Of a DNA stretch of 34,669 nt, positions 1 through 8,246 are shown one piece after another. Numbering within the stretch: the stretch's first letter is position 1; each line of letters opens with the position of its first letter. The stretch spans positions 1-34,669 of the forward strand of contig JBKJQN010000042.1 in the NCBI GenBank assembly GCA_046593925.1, in the 5' to 3' direction. The DNA comes from JAYVYM01 sp046593925 (lineage in GTDB: Bacteria; Actinomycetota; Actinomycetes; Mycobacteriales; SCTD01). A program made the position numbers and the translations under genes. A model generated the notes under the pieces. The model did no database searches. It saw nothing but the letters and a program-made list of their open reading frames with translations, and had not been told where the DNA came from.

Positions 1-117
1 CCCGGCTACGGCCCGCCACCCGGCTACGGCCCGCCGCCCGGCTACGGCCCGCCACCTGGCTACGGGAGTCCGCCCAACTACGGGGGTCCGCCCGGCTACG
101 GGGGTCTGCCCGGCAAC
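1..117 (+). repeat. 18-bp in-frame tandem repeat coding PGYGPP units
   Basis: Six to seven consecutive 18-bp units of the form cccggctacggcccgcca encode P-G-Y-G-P-P. They degrade towards P-N-Y-G-G-P and P-G-Y-G-G-L at the 3' side. They form the cytosolic disordered tail of the RDD protein. The array may continue upstream of the window. Confidence 0.85.
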
Positions 118-552
118 GTTCCGGTCTTCGGTCGGGGCGGCTTGCCCGAGCTCGCGAGCTGGGGGCAGCGCGTCGGGGCCTCGTTGTTGGACGGCCTCGT
201 TGTCTTCGGGATCATCCTCGGGGCCGTCCTGCTCGGGCTGCTGCTCAGGTCGGTCTCGGCCCCGCTCGGCACCCTGGTCATCGTGCTCGGCTACCTGGCC
301 GGGATCGGCGTGTTCGTCTGGCAGCTGATCGTCCAGGGCCGAACCGGGCAGACGATCGGCAAGCGGGCGGTCGGACTGCGGCTGCTGCGCGAACAAGACG
401 GCCAGGTTGTCGGCGCGGGCCTGTCGGTCGCCCGCTACTTCGTGCACGCGCTCGACTCCTACTCCATCGTCGGCTACCTGTGGCCGATCTGGGACGCCAA
501 GAAGCAGACCTTCGCCGACAAGATCCTCAAGACGGTCGTCGTGCGCACATGA
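1..552 (+). CDS. RDD family membrane protein (5' end outside window)
   Basis: The frame is open from base 1, so the N-terminus lies upstream and about 183 residues are seen. The first 39 residues are a PGYGPP-type low-complexity repeat, followed by a short linker. The RDD domain starts near the LASWGQRVGASLLDGLVV stretch, which carries the conserved Arg and Asp of the first helix. Two clear hydrophobic helices follow (about codons 58-82 and 87-110), then a weaker third near YSIVGYLWPIWD. The end, DAKKQTFADKILKTVVV, is typical of RDD proteins. RDD proteins are small integral membrane proteins of poorly defined function, sometimes linked to transport or ion exchange. The next gene starts 37 bp downstream and has the same kind of N-terminal tail. 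The family call is firm; the role is unknown. Confidence 0.85.
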   Translation, partial: PGYGPPPGYGPPPGYGPPPGYGSPPNYGGPPGYGGLPGNVPVFGRGGLPELASWGQRVGASLLDGLVVFGIILGAVLLGLLLRSVSAPLGTLVIVLGYLAGIGVFVWQLIVQGRTGQTIGKRAVGLRLLREQDGQVVGAGLSVARYFVHALDSYSIVGYLWPIWDAKKQTFADKILKTVVVRT

Positions 553-589
553 CGGGGTACATCCGGCGTCCCACGATGAAAGGGCGACC

Positions 590-961
590 ATGACCGAGCA
601 GCCGCCGCAGGGCTAGGACCCACCCGAGGGCGCTGGCCAGCCGCCGGGCTACGGGCCACCGCCCCAGGGTTACGGCCAGCAGCAGGGTTACGGCCAGCAT
701 CCCGTCGGCTCCGGACCGCCGCCGCAGGGCACCAATGGCCTCGCCATCGGTGCCCTCGTCTGCGCCTTCCTGTTCCCGCTGGTGGGGCTGATCCTTGGCA
801 TCGTCGCGAAGGGACAGATCAAGAAGACCGGCCAGGCCGGCGGCGGGTTGGCTACGGCCGCCATCGTCATCGCGTCGATCTTCCTCGTCCTGGCTGTCGT
901 ACTCGGCGCCGATCTCCTGCTGGCAGGGTCCACCGGCGGCCCCGGCGGCCCCGGCGGCTGA
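590..961 (+). pseudogene. DUF4190-like membrane protein interrupted by an amber codon at codon 9
   Basis: ATG at 590 follows a gaaaggg ribosome-binding site. The reading frame runs to TGA at 959-961, 124 codons in all, but has TAG at 614-616 as codon 9. Past the TAG the frame encodes a GYGPP/QGYGQQ-rich tail, then two hydrophobic helices (GLAIGALVCAFLFPLVGLIL and a second near AAIVIASIFLVLAVVLG) separated by a KGQIKKTGQAGGG loop. This is the DUF4190-type layout. The TAG follows QG exactly where other repeat units have Gly-Tyr, so one base change (TAC to TAG) explains it. It could be a real nonsense mutation, a sequencing error or a readthrough codon. No good alternative start lies between the TAG and the first helix. 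Confidence 0.7.
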
Positions 962-995
962 GCCCGGAACGCCTCCTGCGTGACCAGCAACGCCC

Positions 996-1001
996 TAGCG
1001 T
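996..1001 (+). promoter_or_regulatory. -10 element (TAGCGT) of a probable leaderless promoter
   Basis: TAGCGT ends 6 nt before the GTG at 1008, the spacing of actinobacterial leaderless transcripts (TANNNT, then 6-7 nt, then the start codon). No Shine-Dalgarno sequence precedes the GTG. Confidence 0.5.
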
Positions 1002-1007
1002 GGGCGG

Positions 1008-1520
1008 GTGAGCCCAGCCGACGACCCGTACGCGTCCCCGCCGCGCGACGGCGAAGCCGGCGCACCGGCCGCCCCGACCGCTCCGTGGGTGCCGCCCCCG
1101 TACGGCTCCACGCCGTACGGCGAGCCGAGCCGGCCTCCTGCCTGGGGGTCGCCCTCGGGTGGCCCCCGAAGCGGCCCGCCGCGACCGACCGGTGCCGGCG
1201 GGATCGGGGTTGCGGCCCTGACGGTCGGGGTTCTGTCGGTACTGCTCGGGGTCAGCATCATCGGCGGGGTGCTGCTGGGCGCCCTCGCCATCTCACTGGG
1301 TGCGCGCGGCCTCGCGCGCAGCCGCGGCACCGGCGGCCGCGCCGGGACGGCGGTTGCCGGAATACTGCTCGGCGTCCTCGGACTGGTGATCGCCGGGGGC
1401 ACCTGGCTGTACGTCCGCGACGACGTCCGGGACTACAACGGGTGCCGACGCGGCTCCGTCAGCCCCGCGCAGGACGCCGCCTGCAAGGAGCAGCTGCGGC
1501 GCGGTATCGAGGGCCGCTGA
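1008..1520 (+). CDS. DUF4190-like membrane protein with disordered N-terminus
   Basis: 170 residues from a GTG start. Residues 1-60 are a Pro/Gly/Ser/Tyr-rich cytosolic tail. Two hydrophobic helices follow, about 63-90 (GIGVAALTVGVLSVLLGVS onward) and 109-130, separated by the loop ARGLARSRGTGGRAGT. This loop and helix arrangement is typical of DUF4190 proteins. The C-terminus is polar and carries two cysteines (YNGCRRG and AACKEQL) that could form a disulfide if exported. It is a relative of the interrupted gene just upstream. The start is supported by a -10-like TAGCGT six bases before it. The function of the family is not known. Confidence 0.8.
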   Translation: MSPADDPYASPPRDGEAGAPAAPTAPWVPPPYGSTPYGEPSRPPAWGSPSGGPRSGPPRPTGAGGIGVAALTVGVLSVLLGVSIIGGVLLGALAISLGARGLARSRGTGGRAGTAVAGILLGVLGLVIAGGTWLYVRDDVRDYNGCRRGSVSPAQDAACKEQLRRGIEGR

Positions 1521-1603
1521 CCGGCTCTGCTCGCCCGGGGACCGGCTCCTGCTCGCCCGCCGAGCGGCCGCTGACCGCCCACCGCCACGACTCACGTTGG
1601 TGA

Positions 1604-1663
1604 GCGATCATGCAGATGTGGGCGCCCACCGAGCGCACGGAAAGACCATTTCTGCATGATCGC
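1604..1663. terminator. Hairpin between convergent genes
   Basis: A perfect 13-bp inverted repeat, gcgatcatgcaga (1604-1616) and tctgcatgatcgc (1651-1663), encloses 34 nt. It sits in the 199-bp gap between a gene ending at 1520 (plus) and one ending at 1720 (minus), the expected place for a bidirectional terminator. No T-run follows. It could also be a dispersed intergenic repeat. Confidence 0.5.
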
Positions 1664-1719
1664 GCTGGTGGTCCGCCCCGTGCCGGACGTCCGCGCAGTG
1701 CCCCGCGGGGCGGGCCCGG

Positions 1720-2952
1720 CTAGCCCTGTTCCGGAGCCTCAGGCGGCTGGCTGGTGTGCACCCGGGGGTGGCTCTGCCGGCGACGACGCAGGCGCTGGGC
1801 GCCGACCCACGACGCGGCGCCGACGCTCACCTCCACGGCTACGGCAAGCCCGACCCGCCACCCGGACGGGCCGACCTGGCTGACATGGCCGCCGCCGAGC
1901 GGGCCCCCCGACACCACCGCGAGCAGCGCCAGTGCAGTACCGGCGAGAGGACCGGCGAGCAGCGCCTCGGACAGCCGACCGTTGCGTCGTTGGGTGATCC
2001 GGCCCGCCAGCACGCCGGCCAGCAGCGGGATGGCGAGCACGAGCACCGCGAGCCCGGCAGGCAGCGTGCCAGCGGGTAGGGCAGCGAGCAGCGGCACCGC
2101 GGGGAGTGGTCCGGTCGTCACACCGAACGGCCCGAACGCGGTGCCGACGCCGACGGCGAGGCCGGGCCCGGCCAGGTAGCAGGCGCCCCAGACGGCGGCG
2201 GTAGGCACCAGCAGCAGGCCGAGCAGCAAGAGCCCGAAGCCGCCGACGACGCCCGGTGAAGAGGCCGCCGCCAGGTCCGCGGCCCGGCCGAGGTGAGCCA
2301 CCAGAGAGCCTCCAGCGAGCAGCGCGCCCGCTCCCAGCAGCGCGAGCGAGGCGGCGGCGGCCGGTGCGAGCGCGCCGCGTACCCGGGTGGGTACGGCGGC
2401 GCGAAGCACCGGCCCGAGCTGGGCGCCGCGCAGCACGCCCGTACCCGCGCCGATCAGCGCAAGGACGCTCGCGCCGATGAGGGCCTGCGCCGCCGCGGGC
2501 TGGACGTGTGCACTGCGGGCCAGCCCGGCCACCACGGTGACGGCGAGGGCGTACGGGCCAGCCACCCCCGCGGCGAGCCGGGCGGCATCAGGGATCGTCG
2601 TGACCTCGTGCTGGGTGGCGGCGTGGCGGGCAGCCCGTTCGAGCAGCAGCAGCGGCAGCGCGAACAGGCCCAGCGGCACCAGCCCGACGGTTCCCCCGGT
2701 CATGGCGAGCCCGGTCCCGTGAGCCAGCAGCCAGATCTGGGCGACCATCCGCAGCGCGGCGCCCGCACCGGCACCGGAGCGGCTGTCGGCAGCCCAGACC
2801 AGCAGGACGGGTACGGCCACGGCGACCAGCCCGGCGCCGAGCGCCCAGCCGGCCGCTGGCAGGCCCGCCCGGAGCAGGCCCGGACGGGACCCGCGCCGGC
2901 TCCGGGACGGTGGACGAGCAGGCAGCGCGGGGCGCGACACGGTATCGGTCAT
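1720..2952 (-). CDS. DUF6350 family (PerM-like) polytopic membrane protein
   Basis: 410 residues with about nine to ten hydrophobic helices in an Ala/Gly/Leu-rich sequence. The N-terminus is short and basic (PPSRSRRGSRPG) and the C-terminus is basic and cytosolic (LRRRRRQSHP). The motif LLAHGTGLAMTGG after the second helix and the FALPLLLLERA segment match the DUF6350 family. In mycobacteria this family includes PerM, a membrane protein linked to cell division and persistence, which also lies close to sucCD. Here the gene is 81 bp downstream of sucD on the same strand. The family call rests on sequence and synteny; a role in division is inferred from PerM only. Confidence 0.8.
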   Translation of the reverse strand: MTDTVSRPALPARPPSRSRRGSRPGLLRAGLPAAGWALGAGLVAVAVPVLLVWAADSRSGAGAGAALRMVAQIWLLAHGTGLAMTGGTVGLVPLGLFALPLLLLERAARHAATQHEVTTIPDAARLAAGVAGPYALAVTVVAGLARSAHVQPAAAQALIGASVLALIGAGTGVLRGAQLGPVLRAAVPTRVRGALAPAAAASLALLGAGALLAGGSLVAHLGRAADLAAASSPGVVGGFGLLLLGLLLVPTAAVWGACYLAGPGLAVGVGTAFGPFGVTTGPLPAVPLLAALPAGTLPAGLAVLVLAIPLLAGVLAGRITQRRNGRLSEALLAGPLAGTALALLAVVSGGPLGGGHVSQVGPSGWRVGLAVAVEVSVGAASWVGAQRLRRRRQSHPRVHTSQPPEAPEQG

Positions 2953-3033
2953 CGCCGGTCAGTGTTCCAGCCTGCGCCGCCCCCACCCGCGCGGCTCGCC
3001 GAGCGGGCCGCTCCCCGTCAGGAGGCTGCGCCG

Positions 3034-3906
3034 TTACATCGCCTGCATGATCTGGCGCATCAGCTCGGCGGTGGCCGACGGCGTCTTGCCGACCTTGACG
3101 CCGGCGGCCTCCAGGGCCTCCTGCTTTGCCTGGGCGGTGCCCGACGAGCCCGAGACGATGGCGCCGGCATGACCCATCGTCTTGCCTTCGGGTGCGGTGA
3201 AGCCGGCGACGTAGCCCACGACCGGCTTGCTGACGGAGGCCTCGATGAAGTCGGCGGCCCGCTCCTCGGCGTCGCCGCCGATCTCACCGATCATCACGAT
3301 GGCATCGGTCTCGGGGTCTGCCTCGAACGCCTCGAGCGCGTCGATGTGCGTCGTGCCGATGACCGGGTCACCACCGATGCCGATCGCGGTCGAGAAGCCG
3401 AAGTCGCGCAGTTCGTACATCATCTGGTAGGTCAGCGTGCCGCTCTTGCTGACCAGCCCGATCCGGCCGGGGTTCGGCGCGATCGTCGCCGGGATGATTC
3501 CCGCGTTGCTCTTGCCGGGGCTGATCAGGCCAGGGCAGTTCGGGCCGACGATGCGGGTGCTCCGGCCCTGGCTGTACTGCCAGAACCACGCGGAGTCCTG
3601 CACCGGGATGCCCTCGGTGATGACGACGGCCAGCCCGATGCCTGCGTCGACCGCCTCGACGACGGCGGCCCTGGCGAAGGCCGGCGGTACGAAGACCACG
3701 CTGACGTCGGCGCCGGTCGTCGCCATGGCCTCGGCGACGGTCGCGAAGACCGGGATGCCGTCAACGTCGGAACCTGCCTTGCGCGGGTTGACGCCGCCGA
3801 CGACGTTCGTGCCCGAGGCCACCATCCGGCGGGTGTGCTTGGTGCCCTCGGACCCGGTGATCCCCTGGACGATGACCTTGCTGCCCTCATGCAGGAAGAT
3901 GGCCAT
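3034..3906 (-). CDS. sucD: Succinyl-CoA ligase [ADP-forming] alpha subunit
   Basis: 290 residues, the usual SucD length. It forms the CoA-binding and phospho-histidine half of succinyl-CoA synthetase, which makes ATP (or GTP) from succinyl-CoA in the TCA cycle. The N-terminal CoA-binding Rossmann domain begins MAIFLHEGSKVIVQGITGSE. The conserved VGPNCPG segment is in the middle. The phosphorylated histidine lies in GHAGAIVSG near residue 240. The ATG at 3906 is chosen because it gives the family N-terminus; the frame stays open further upstream but only overlaps sucC. One base separates the sucC stop from this start, so the two are co-transcribed and probably translationally coupled. Confidence 0.97.
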   Translation of the reverse strand: MAIFLHEGSKVIVQGITGSEGTKHTRRMVASGTNVVGGVNPRKAGSDVDGIPVFATVAEAMATTGADVSVVFVPPAFARAAVVEAVDAGIGLAVVITEGIPVQDSAWFWQYSQGRSTRIVGPNCPGLISPGKSNAGIIPATIAPNPGRIGLVSKSGTLTYQMMYELRDFGFSTAIGIGGDPVIGTTHIDALEAFEADPETDAIVMIGEIGGDAEERAADFIEASVSKPVVGYVAGFTAPEGKTMGHAGAIVSGSSGTAQAKQEALEAAGVKVGKTPSATAELMRQIMQAM

Positions 3907-3907
3907 C

Positions 3908-5080
3908 TCAGCTGCCGCCGTTCGCCAGCTCGGCGGCCTTGTCGGCCGCGCCGTCCATGGTGTCGACGACCGTGACCAGTGGATGCGCGGCCTCGGCGAG
4001 GATGCGGTGACCCTCCTCGACGTTGTTGCCGTCCAGGCGTACGACCAGCGGCTTGGTCTCCTTGTCGCCGAGCATCGCCAACGCCTGGACGATGCCGGCC
4101 GCGACCGCATCGCAGGACGTGATGCCGCCGAAGACGTTGACGAACACCGACCGGACGTCCGGGTCGGACAAGATGATCTCCAGACCGTCGGCCATCACCT
4201 GAGCCGACGCACCACCGCCGATGTCGAGGAAGTTGGCCGGCTTGACGCCGCCGTGCGCCTCGCCGGCGTAGGCGACCACGTCGAGCGTCGACATGACCAG
4301 GCCCGCCCCGTTGCCGATGATGCCGACCTGGCCGTCGAGCTTGACGTAGTTGAGGCCCTTGGCCTTGGCTCGGCCCTCCAGGTCGTCAGCGGCCACCGGG
4401 TCGGCGTACGCCGTGAAGACGTCGGCGTGCCGGAACTCGGCGTTGCCGTCGAGGGTGACCTTGCCGTCCAGCGCGACGATCCGGCCGTCGGGGGTCTTCA
4501 CCAGCGGGTTGACCTCGACCAGGGTGGCCTCCTCGCCGGTGAAGACCTGCCACAGGCTGACCAGGACCGCGGCGACGTCGTCGGCGACGTCGGCGGGGAA
4601 GCCGGCAGCCGCGACGATCTCGCGGGCCTTTGCCTCGTCGCAGCCCGTGACCGCGTCGACGGCGACCCTCGCGAGCGCCTCGGGACGTTCGACCGCGAGC
4701 TGCTCGATCTCCATGCCGCCCTCGACACTGGCCATCGCCAGGTAGCTGCGGTTGGCCCGGTCCAGCAGGAAGGACACGTAGTACTCGGCGTCGATGTCGC
4801 TGGCTTCGGTGACCAGGACCTTGTGGACGAGGTGCCCCTTGATGTCCAGGCCGAGGATCCCCCGGGCCTTGTCCACGGCCTCGTCAGGCGTCTCGGCGAG
4901 CTTGACTCCGCCGGCCTTCCCGCGACCACCGGTCTTCACCTGGGCCTTGACGACGACGGCCTTGCCGATGCGTTCGGCGACCCCGCGCGCGGCGTCGGCG
5001 GTGTCGACCGTCTCACCCGGTAGCACGGGCACGCCGTGCTTGGCGAAGAGCTCCTTCGCCTGGTACTCCATCAGGTCCAC
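3908..5080 (-). CDS. sucC: Succinyl-CoA ligase [ADP-forming] beta subunit
   Basis: 390 residues, the normal length. Residues 1-230 are an ATP-grasp domain that begins MDLMEYQAKELFAKHGVPVL, and the C-terminal half is the flavodoxin-like CoA-ligase domain. Diagnostic segments are the VKAQVKTGGRGKAGGVK nucleotide loop, LVEVNPLVKT for metal binding, NGAGLVMSTLD and NVFGGITSCDAVA. The GTG at 5080 is preferred over the ATG three codons later because homologues begin M-D-L-x-E-Y-Q. It pairs with the sucD product one base downstream. A TAGCCT -10-like element on the minus strand (5117-5122) could serve a promoter with a short leader. Confidence 0.96.
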   Translation of the reverse strand: MDLMEYQAKELFAKHGVPVLPGETVDTADAARGVAERIGKAVVVKAQVKTGGRGKAGGVKLAETPDEAVDKARGILGLDIKGHLVHKVLVTEASDIDAEYYVSFLLDRANRSYLAMASVEGGMEIEQLAVERPEALARVAVDAVTGCDEAKAREIVAAAGFPADVADDVAAVLVSLWQVFTGEEATLVEVNPLVKTPDGRIVALDGKVTLDGNAEFRHADVFTAYADPVAADDLEGRAKAKGLNYVKLDGQVGIIGNGAGLVMSTLDVVAYAGEAHGGVKPANFLDIGGGASAQVMADGLEIILSDPDVRSVFVNVFGGITSCDAVAAGIVQALAMLGDKETKPLVVRLDGNNVEEGHRILAEAAHPLVTVVDTMDGAADKAAELANGGS

Positions 5081-5166
5081 AGGGGTTCCAGTCCGTTCGA
5101 CGACAGTGTCGCCGCAGGCTAACGACCCCCCGGCTGCAGGCGCGGGTCGGGTGCCCCAGCGCTGCC

Positions 5167-5598
5167 TCAGCCTTGCGCGGGTGCCGACTCGCCCACGTTG
5201 GCGCGTACCCACTCCACGATCGACTGGGTCGTCGCGCCCGGGGTGAACACCTTCGCGACGCCGATCCTGGCCAACTCGGGGATGTCGTCCTCGGGAATGA
5301 TGCCGCCGCCGAACACCACGACGTCGTCGGCGCCGCGCTCACGAAGCAGCGCCATCACGCGGGTGAACAGCGTCATGTGCGCGCCGGACAGCACCGACAG
5401 CCCGACGCAGTCGGCGTCCTCCTGGATGGTGGTCTCGACGATCTGCTCGGGCGTCTGGTGCAGGCCGGTGTAGATGACCTCCATGCCCGCATCACGCAGC
5501 GCCCTGGCCACGACCTTGGCCCCCCGGTCGTGGCCGTCCAGGCCGGGCTTGGCAACGACGACGCGGATCCGGCCCTGGGCCGGGGCGACGGTGCTCAC
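5167..5598 (-). CDS. Cobalamin-binding small subunit of an acyl-CoA mutase (IcmB-like)
   Basis: 143 residues forming one B12-binding domain. The start IRVVVAKPGLDGHDRGAK carries the D-x-H-x-x-G motif whose histidine ligates cobalt from below. GLSVLSGAHMTL and VVFGGGIIPEDD form the rest of the fold. The GTG at 5598 has a strong AGGAGG site on the minus strand. Stand-alone domains of this size are the small subunits of isobutyryl-CoA mutase (IcmB) or two-part methylmalonyl-CoA mutases, which rearrange branched acyl-CoA carbon skeletons. As I recall, a similar gene lies between pcrA and sucC in Streptomyces. The large catalytic subunit is not in this window. Domain certain; exact substrate not. 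Confidence 0.85.
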   Translation of the reverse strand: MSTVAPAQGRIRVVVAKPGLDGHDRGAKVVARALRDAGMEVIYTGLHQTPEQIVETTIQEDADCVGLSVLSGAHMTLFTRVMALLRERGADDVVVFGGGIIPEDDIPELARIGVAKVFTPGATTQSIVEWVRANVGESAPAQG

Positions 5599-5647
5599 GG
5601 GGCCTCCTCGAGGGGGACGTGCTGGCGCTCGGACAGTACGCGGCCCC

Positions 5648-5672
5648 GCGTGCCACCGACAGGGTGGCACGC
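5648..5672. terminator. Perfect 10-bp inverted repeat between pcrA and the B12-binding gene
   Basis: gcgtgccacc (5648-5657) and ggtggcacgc (5663-5672) enclose a 5-nt loop, a compact stable hairpin in the 265-bp gap downstream of pcrA and 50 bp upstream of the next start. No U-run follows on either strand. It could end pcrA transcription or be an operator for the downstream gene. Confidence 0.4.
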
Positions 5673-5863
5673 TCGGAGACCGACAGATCGCTACGCTGAG
5701 TGGCCGCAGACCGAGCCCGGGGGTGCCGACACAGGCGTGTCTGACGACCGCGGCGTGGCCCGGGCGATGCGGTCGCTGGCCACCTCGCCGGAAGGGCGAT
5801 GACCGCTACCGGCAACCTGGTGACCGACCGCATCACCCAGAGCCAGCCACACTGACCGCGCTC

Positions 5864-8170
5864 CTAGAGCTTCTGGATCGGGGCGTACCGCAGCAGCAGC
5901 CACTTGCGGCCGGTGCCCGTGCCGAAGTCGACCTCGGCCTGCGCGCTGTCGCCCCCGCCCCGGGTCGCGGTGACCGTGCCGAGGCCGAACGCATCGTGGT
6001 TGACCCGGTCGCCGACGTCGAGGGAGGGCACGGCGCGCAGGCCGGGGCCCGCGCTCACCGCCCGGGCGCTGCCGGTCATCCGGGTGGCCAGGCCGCTCAG
6101 CGCCGGCGTGCTCGTCACGGTGCTCTCGGCGCGCCGCCATTCCACCGCCGCGTCCGGCACCTCGTCCAGGAAACGGGACGGCGGGTTGTACGACGTCTGC
6201 CCCCAGGCACTGCGTACCGCGGCCCGTGACAGGTAGAGCCGCTCGCGGGCCCGGGTGATCCCGACGTAGGCCAGCCGGCGCTCCTCCTGCAGCTCCTTCG
6301 CGTCGCCGAGGGTGCGCAGGTGCGGGAAGACGCCGTCCTCGAGGCCGGTGAGGAACACGACTGGGTACTCGAGGCCCTTGGCGGCGTGCAGGGTCATCAG
6401 CGTGACCACGCCGCCAGTCCCATCGGCGTCGGGGATCTGGTCGGCGTCGGCCACCAGGGACACCTGCTCGAGGAGCTCGGCGACCCCGCCGTCGGGCACC
6501 CGCTCGTTGAACTCGCGGGCCACCCCGACCAGCTCGGAGAGGTTCTCGACCCGGCTCTCGTCCTGCGGGTCGGGGCTGGCCGCCAGCTCGGCGAGGTAGC
6601 CGGTGCGGTCCAGCACCGCCTCCAGCACCTCCGCCGGGGGCATGCCGCCCAGCACCAGGGTGCGCAGCTCGTCCATCAGGTCGGCGAACTCGCGGATGCT
6701 CTTCACCGACCGGGGCGCCAGCGTCGGGACCTCGTCACACCGCCGTACGGCGTCGGCGAAGCCGATCCGCTCGCGCTCGGCGAACGACGTCAGGCACTCC
6801 TGGGCCTTGTCGCCGATGCCGCGGCGCGGCGTGTTGAGGATGCGGCGCAGGCTGACCAGGTCGGCGGGGTTGGCCAGCACCCGCAGGTACGCGAGCGCGT
6901 CGCGGACCTCCCGGCGCTCGTAGAACCGCACGCCCCCGACCACCCGGTAGGGCAGGCCGACCCGGATGAACACCTCCTCGAACACCCGCGACTGCGCGTT
7001 GGTCCGGTAGAACACCGCAACGTCGTGGGGCTGGACGCCATGCTCGTCGCTGAGCCGGTCGACCTCCTGAGCCACGAATGCTGCCTCGTCGTGCTCGTTG
7101 TCAGCGACGTAGCCGACGACCTGCTCCCCGTTGCCGGCGTCGGTCCAGAGCCGCTTGTCCTTGCGGCCCTCGTTCTGGGCGATGACCGCGTTGGCGGCCG
7201 TCAGGATGGTCTGCGTGGAGCGGTAGTTCTGCTCGAGCAGGACGACCTTGGCGTCGGGGAAGTCCTCCTCGAACGCCAGGATGTTGCGGATGTCGGCGCC
7301 GCGGAAGGCGTAGATCGACTGGTCGGCGTCGCCGACGACGCACAGCTCACCGGTCGCGGCCGACGTGCTGACCCCGCCCTTCTCGCGACCGACGCCGGCG
7401 CCGACCAGCTCGCGCACGAGCGTGTACTGCGCGTGGTTGGTGTCCTGGTACTCATCCACCAGCACGTGCCGGAAACGCCGCCGGTAGTGCTCGGCGACAT
7501 CCGGGAAGGCCTGCAGCAGGTCCACGGTGGTCATGATGAGGTCGTCGAAGTCGAAGGCGTTGGCCTGCCGCAGCCGGAGCTGGTAGCGCTGGTAGACCTC
7601 GGCGACCTGCAGCTCGGCGCCGTTGACGGCCCGGTCACGGGCGGACTCCCAGTCCAGGAGCTCGTTCTTCAGGTCGCTGATCTGGTTGCTCATCGCCCGC
7701 GGCGGGACCCGCTTGGGATCGAGGTCGAGCTCCCGGCAGACCAGCGCCATCAGCCGCTGCGCGTCTGCCTGGTCGTAGATCGAGAAGCTGCTGGTGAAGC
7801 CCAGCTGCTTGGCGTTGGCGCGCAGGATGCGTACGCAGGCGGAGTGGAAGGTGCTGACCCACATCGCCCGCGCGCGCGGCCCGACCAGCGCGGCGACCCG
7901 CTCCTTCATCTCCCCGGCGGCCTTGTTGGTGAAGGTGATCGCCAGGACCTCGCCCGGCTGCACCCCGCGGGCCGCCAGCAGGTACGCGATGCGCGTCGTG
8001 AGCGCCTTGGTCTTGCCCGACCCGGCCCCCGCCACGATCAGCAGCGGGCTCCCGGTGTGCACGACCGCCTCGCGCTGCTGCGGGTTGAGGCCCTCGAGCA
8101 GGCGCTCCACCGACGGCGCGCGGGGCGCCAGCACGGCGGGGGCATGGTCGTCGTACAGCACCTCGCTCAC
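5864..8170 (-). CDS. pcrA: ATP-dependent DNA helicase PcrA/UvrD1
   Basis: 768 residues, a full superfamily 1A 3'-to-5' helicase for repair and for removing proteins or R-loops from DNA. All core motifs are visible in order: Q motif region GLNPQQREAV, Walker A AGAGSGKTKAL, Ia ITFTNKAAGEM, II DEYQDTNHAQY, III GDADQSIYAFRGA, IV LEQNYRST, V TLHAAKGLEYPVVF and VI YVGITRARERLYL. The last 50 residues form the Tudor-like tail GDRVNHDAFGLGTVT, which in PcrA contacts RNA polymerase. The GTG at 8170 (MSEVLYDDHAP) is favoured by a TAGCCT -10 element 7 nt upstream. pcrA near sucCD is the mycobacterial uvrD1 arrangement. Confidence 0.97.
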   Translation of the reverse strand: MSEVLYDDHAPAVLAPRAPSVERLLEGLNPQQREAVVHTGSPLLIVAGAGSGKTKALTTRIAYLLAARGVQPGEVLAITFTNKAAGEMKERVAALVGPRARAMWVSTFHSACVRILRANAKQLGFTSSFSIYDQADAQRLMALVCRELDLDPKRVPPRAMSNQISDLKNELLDWESARDRAVNGAELQVAEVYQRYQLRLRQANAFDFDDLIMTTVDLLQAFPDVAEHYRRRFRHVLVDEYQDTNHAQYTLVRELVGAGVGREKGGVSTSAATGELCVVGDADQSIYAFRGADIRNILAFEEDFPDAKVVLLEQNYRSTQTILTAANAVIAQNEGRKDKRLWTDAGNGEQVVGYVADNEHDEAAFVAQEVDRLSDEHGVQPHDVAVFYRTNAQSRVFEEVFIRVGLPYRVVGGVRFYERREVRDALAYLRVLANPADLVSLRRILNTPRRGIGDKAQECLTSFAERERIGFADAVRRCDEVPTLAPRSVKSIREFADLMDELRTLVLGGMPPAEVLEAVLDRTGYLAELAASPDPQDESRVENLSELVGVAREFNERVPDGGVAELLEQVSLVADADQIPDADGTGGVVTLMTLHAAKGLEYPVVFLTGLEDGVFPHLRTLGDAKELQEERRLAYVGITRARERLYLSRAAVRSAWGQTSYNPPSRFLDEVPDAAVEWRRAESTVTSTPALSGLATRMTGSARAVSAGPGLRAVPSLDVGDRVNHDAFGLGTVTATRGGGDSAQAEVDFGTGTGRKWLLLRYAPIQKL

Positions 8171-8177
8171 CCGTTCG

Positions 8178-8183
8178 AGGCTA
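8178..8183 (-). promoter_or_regulatory. -10 element (TAGCCT) for leaderless pcrA
   Basis: Read on the minus strand, TAGCCT lies 7 nt before the GTG start of pcrA, and no Shine-Dalgarno sequence is present. This is the leaderless pattern seen at several other genes in the window. Confidence 0.5.
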
Positions 8184-8246
8184 CCGGCACGAGCCGTCGG
8201 GCACGTCTCCCCCGCCGGCCGGCTGTGGACGGCATCGTGGACGGCA

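Noticed and set aside
2293..3975. Long plus-strand open frame of 560 codons
   Set aside because: It is antisense to DUF6350 and sucD. The composition is Arg/Gly/Ala-rich with no domain; a GC-rich shadow frame.
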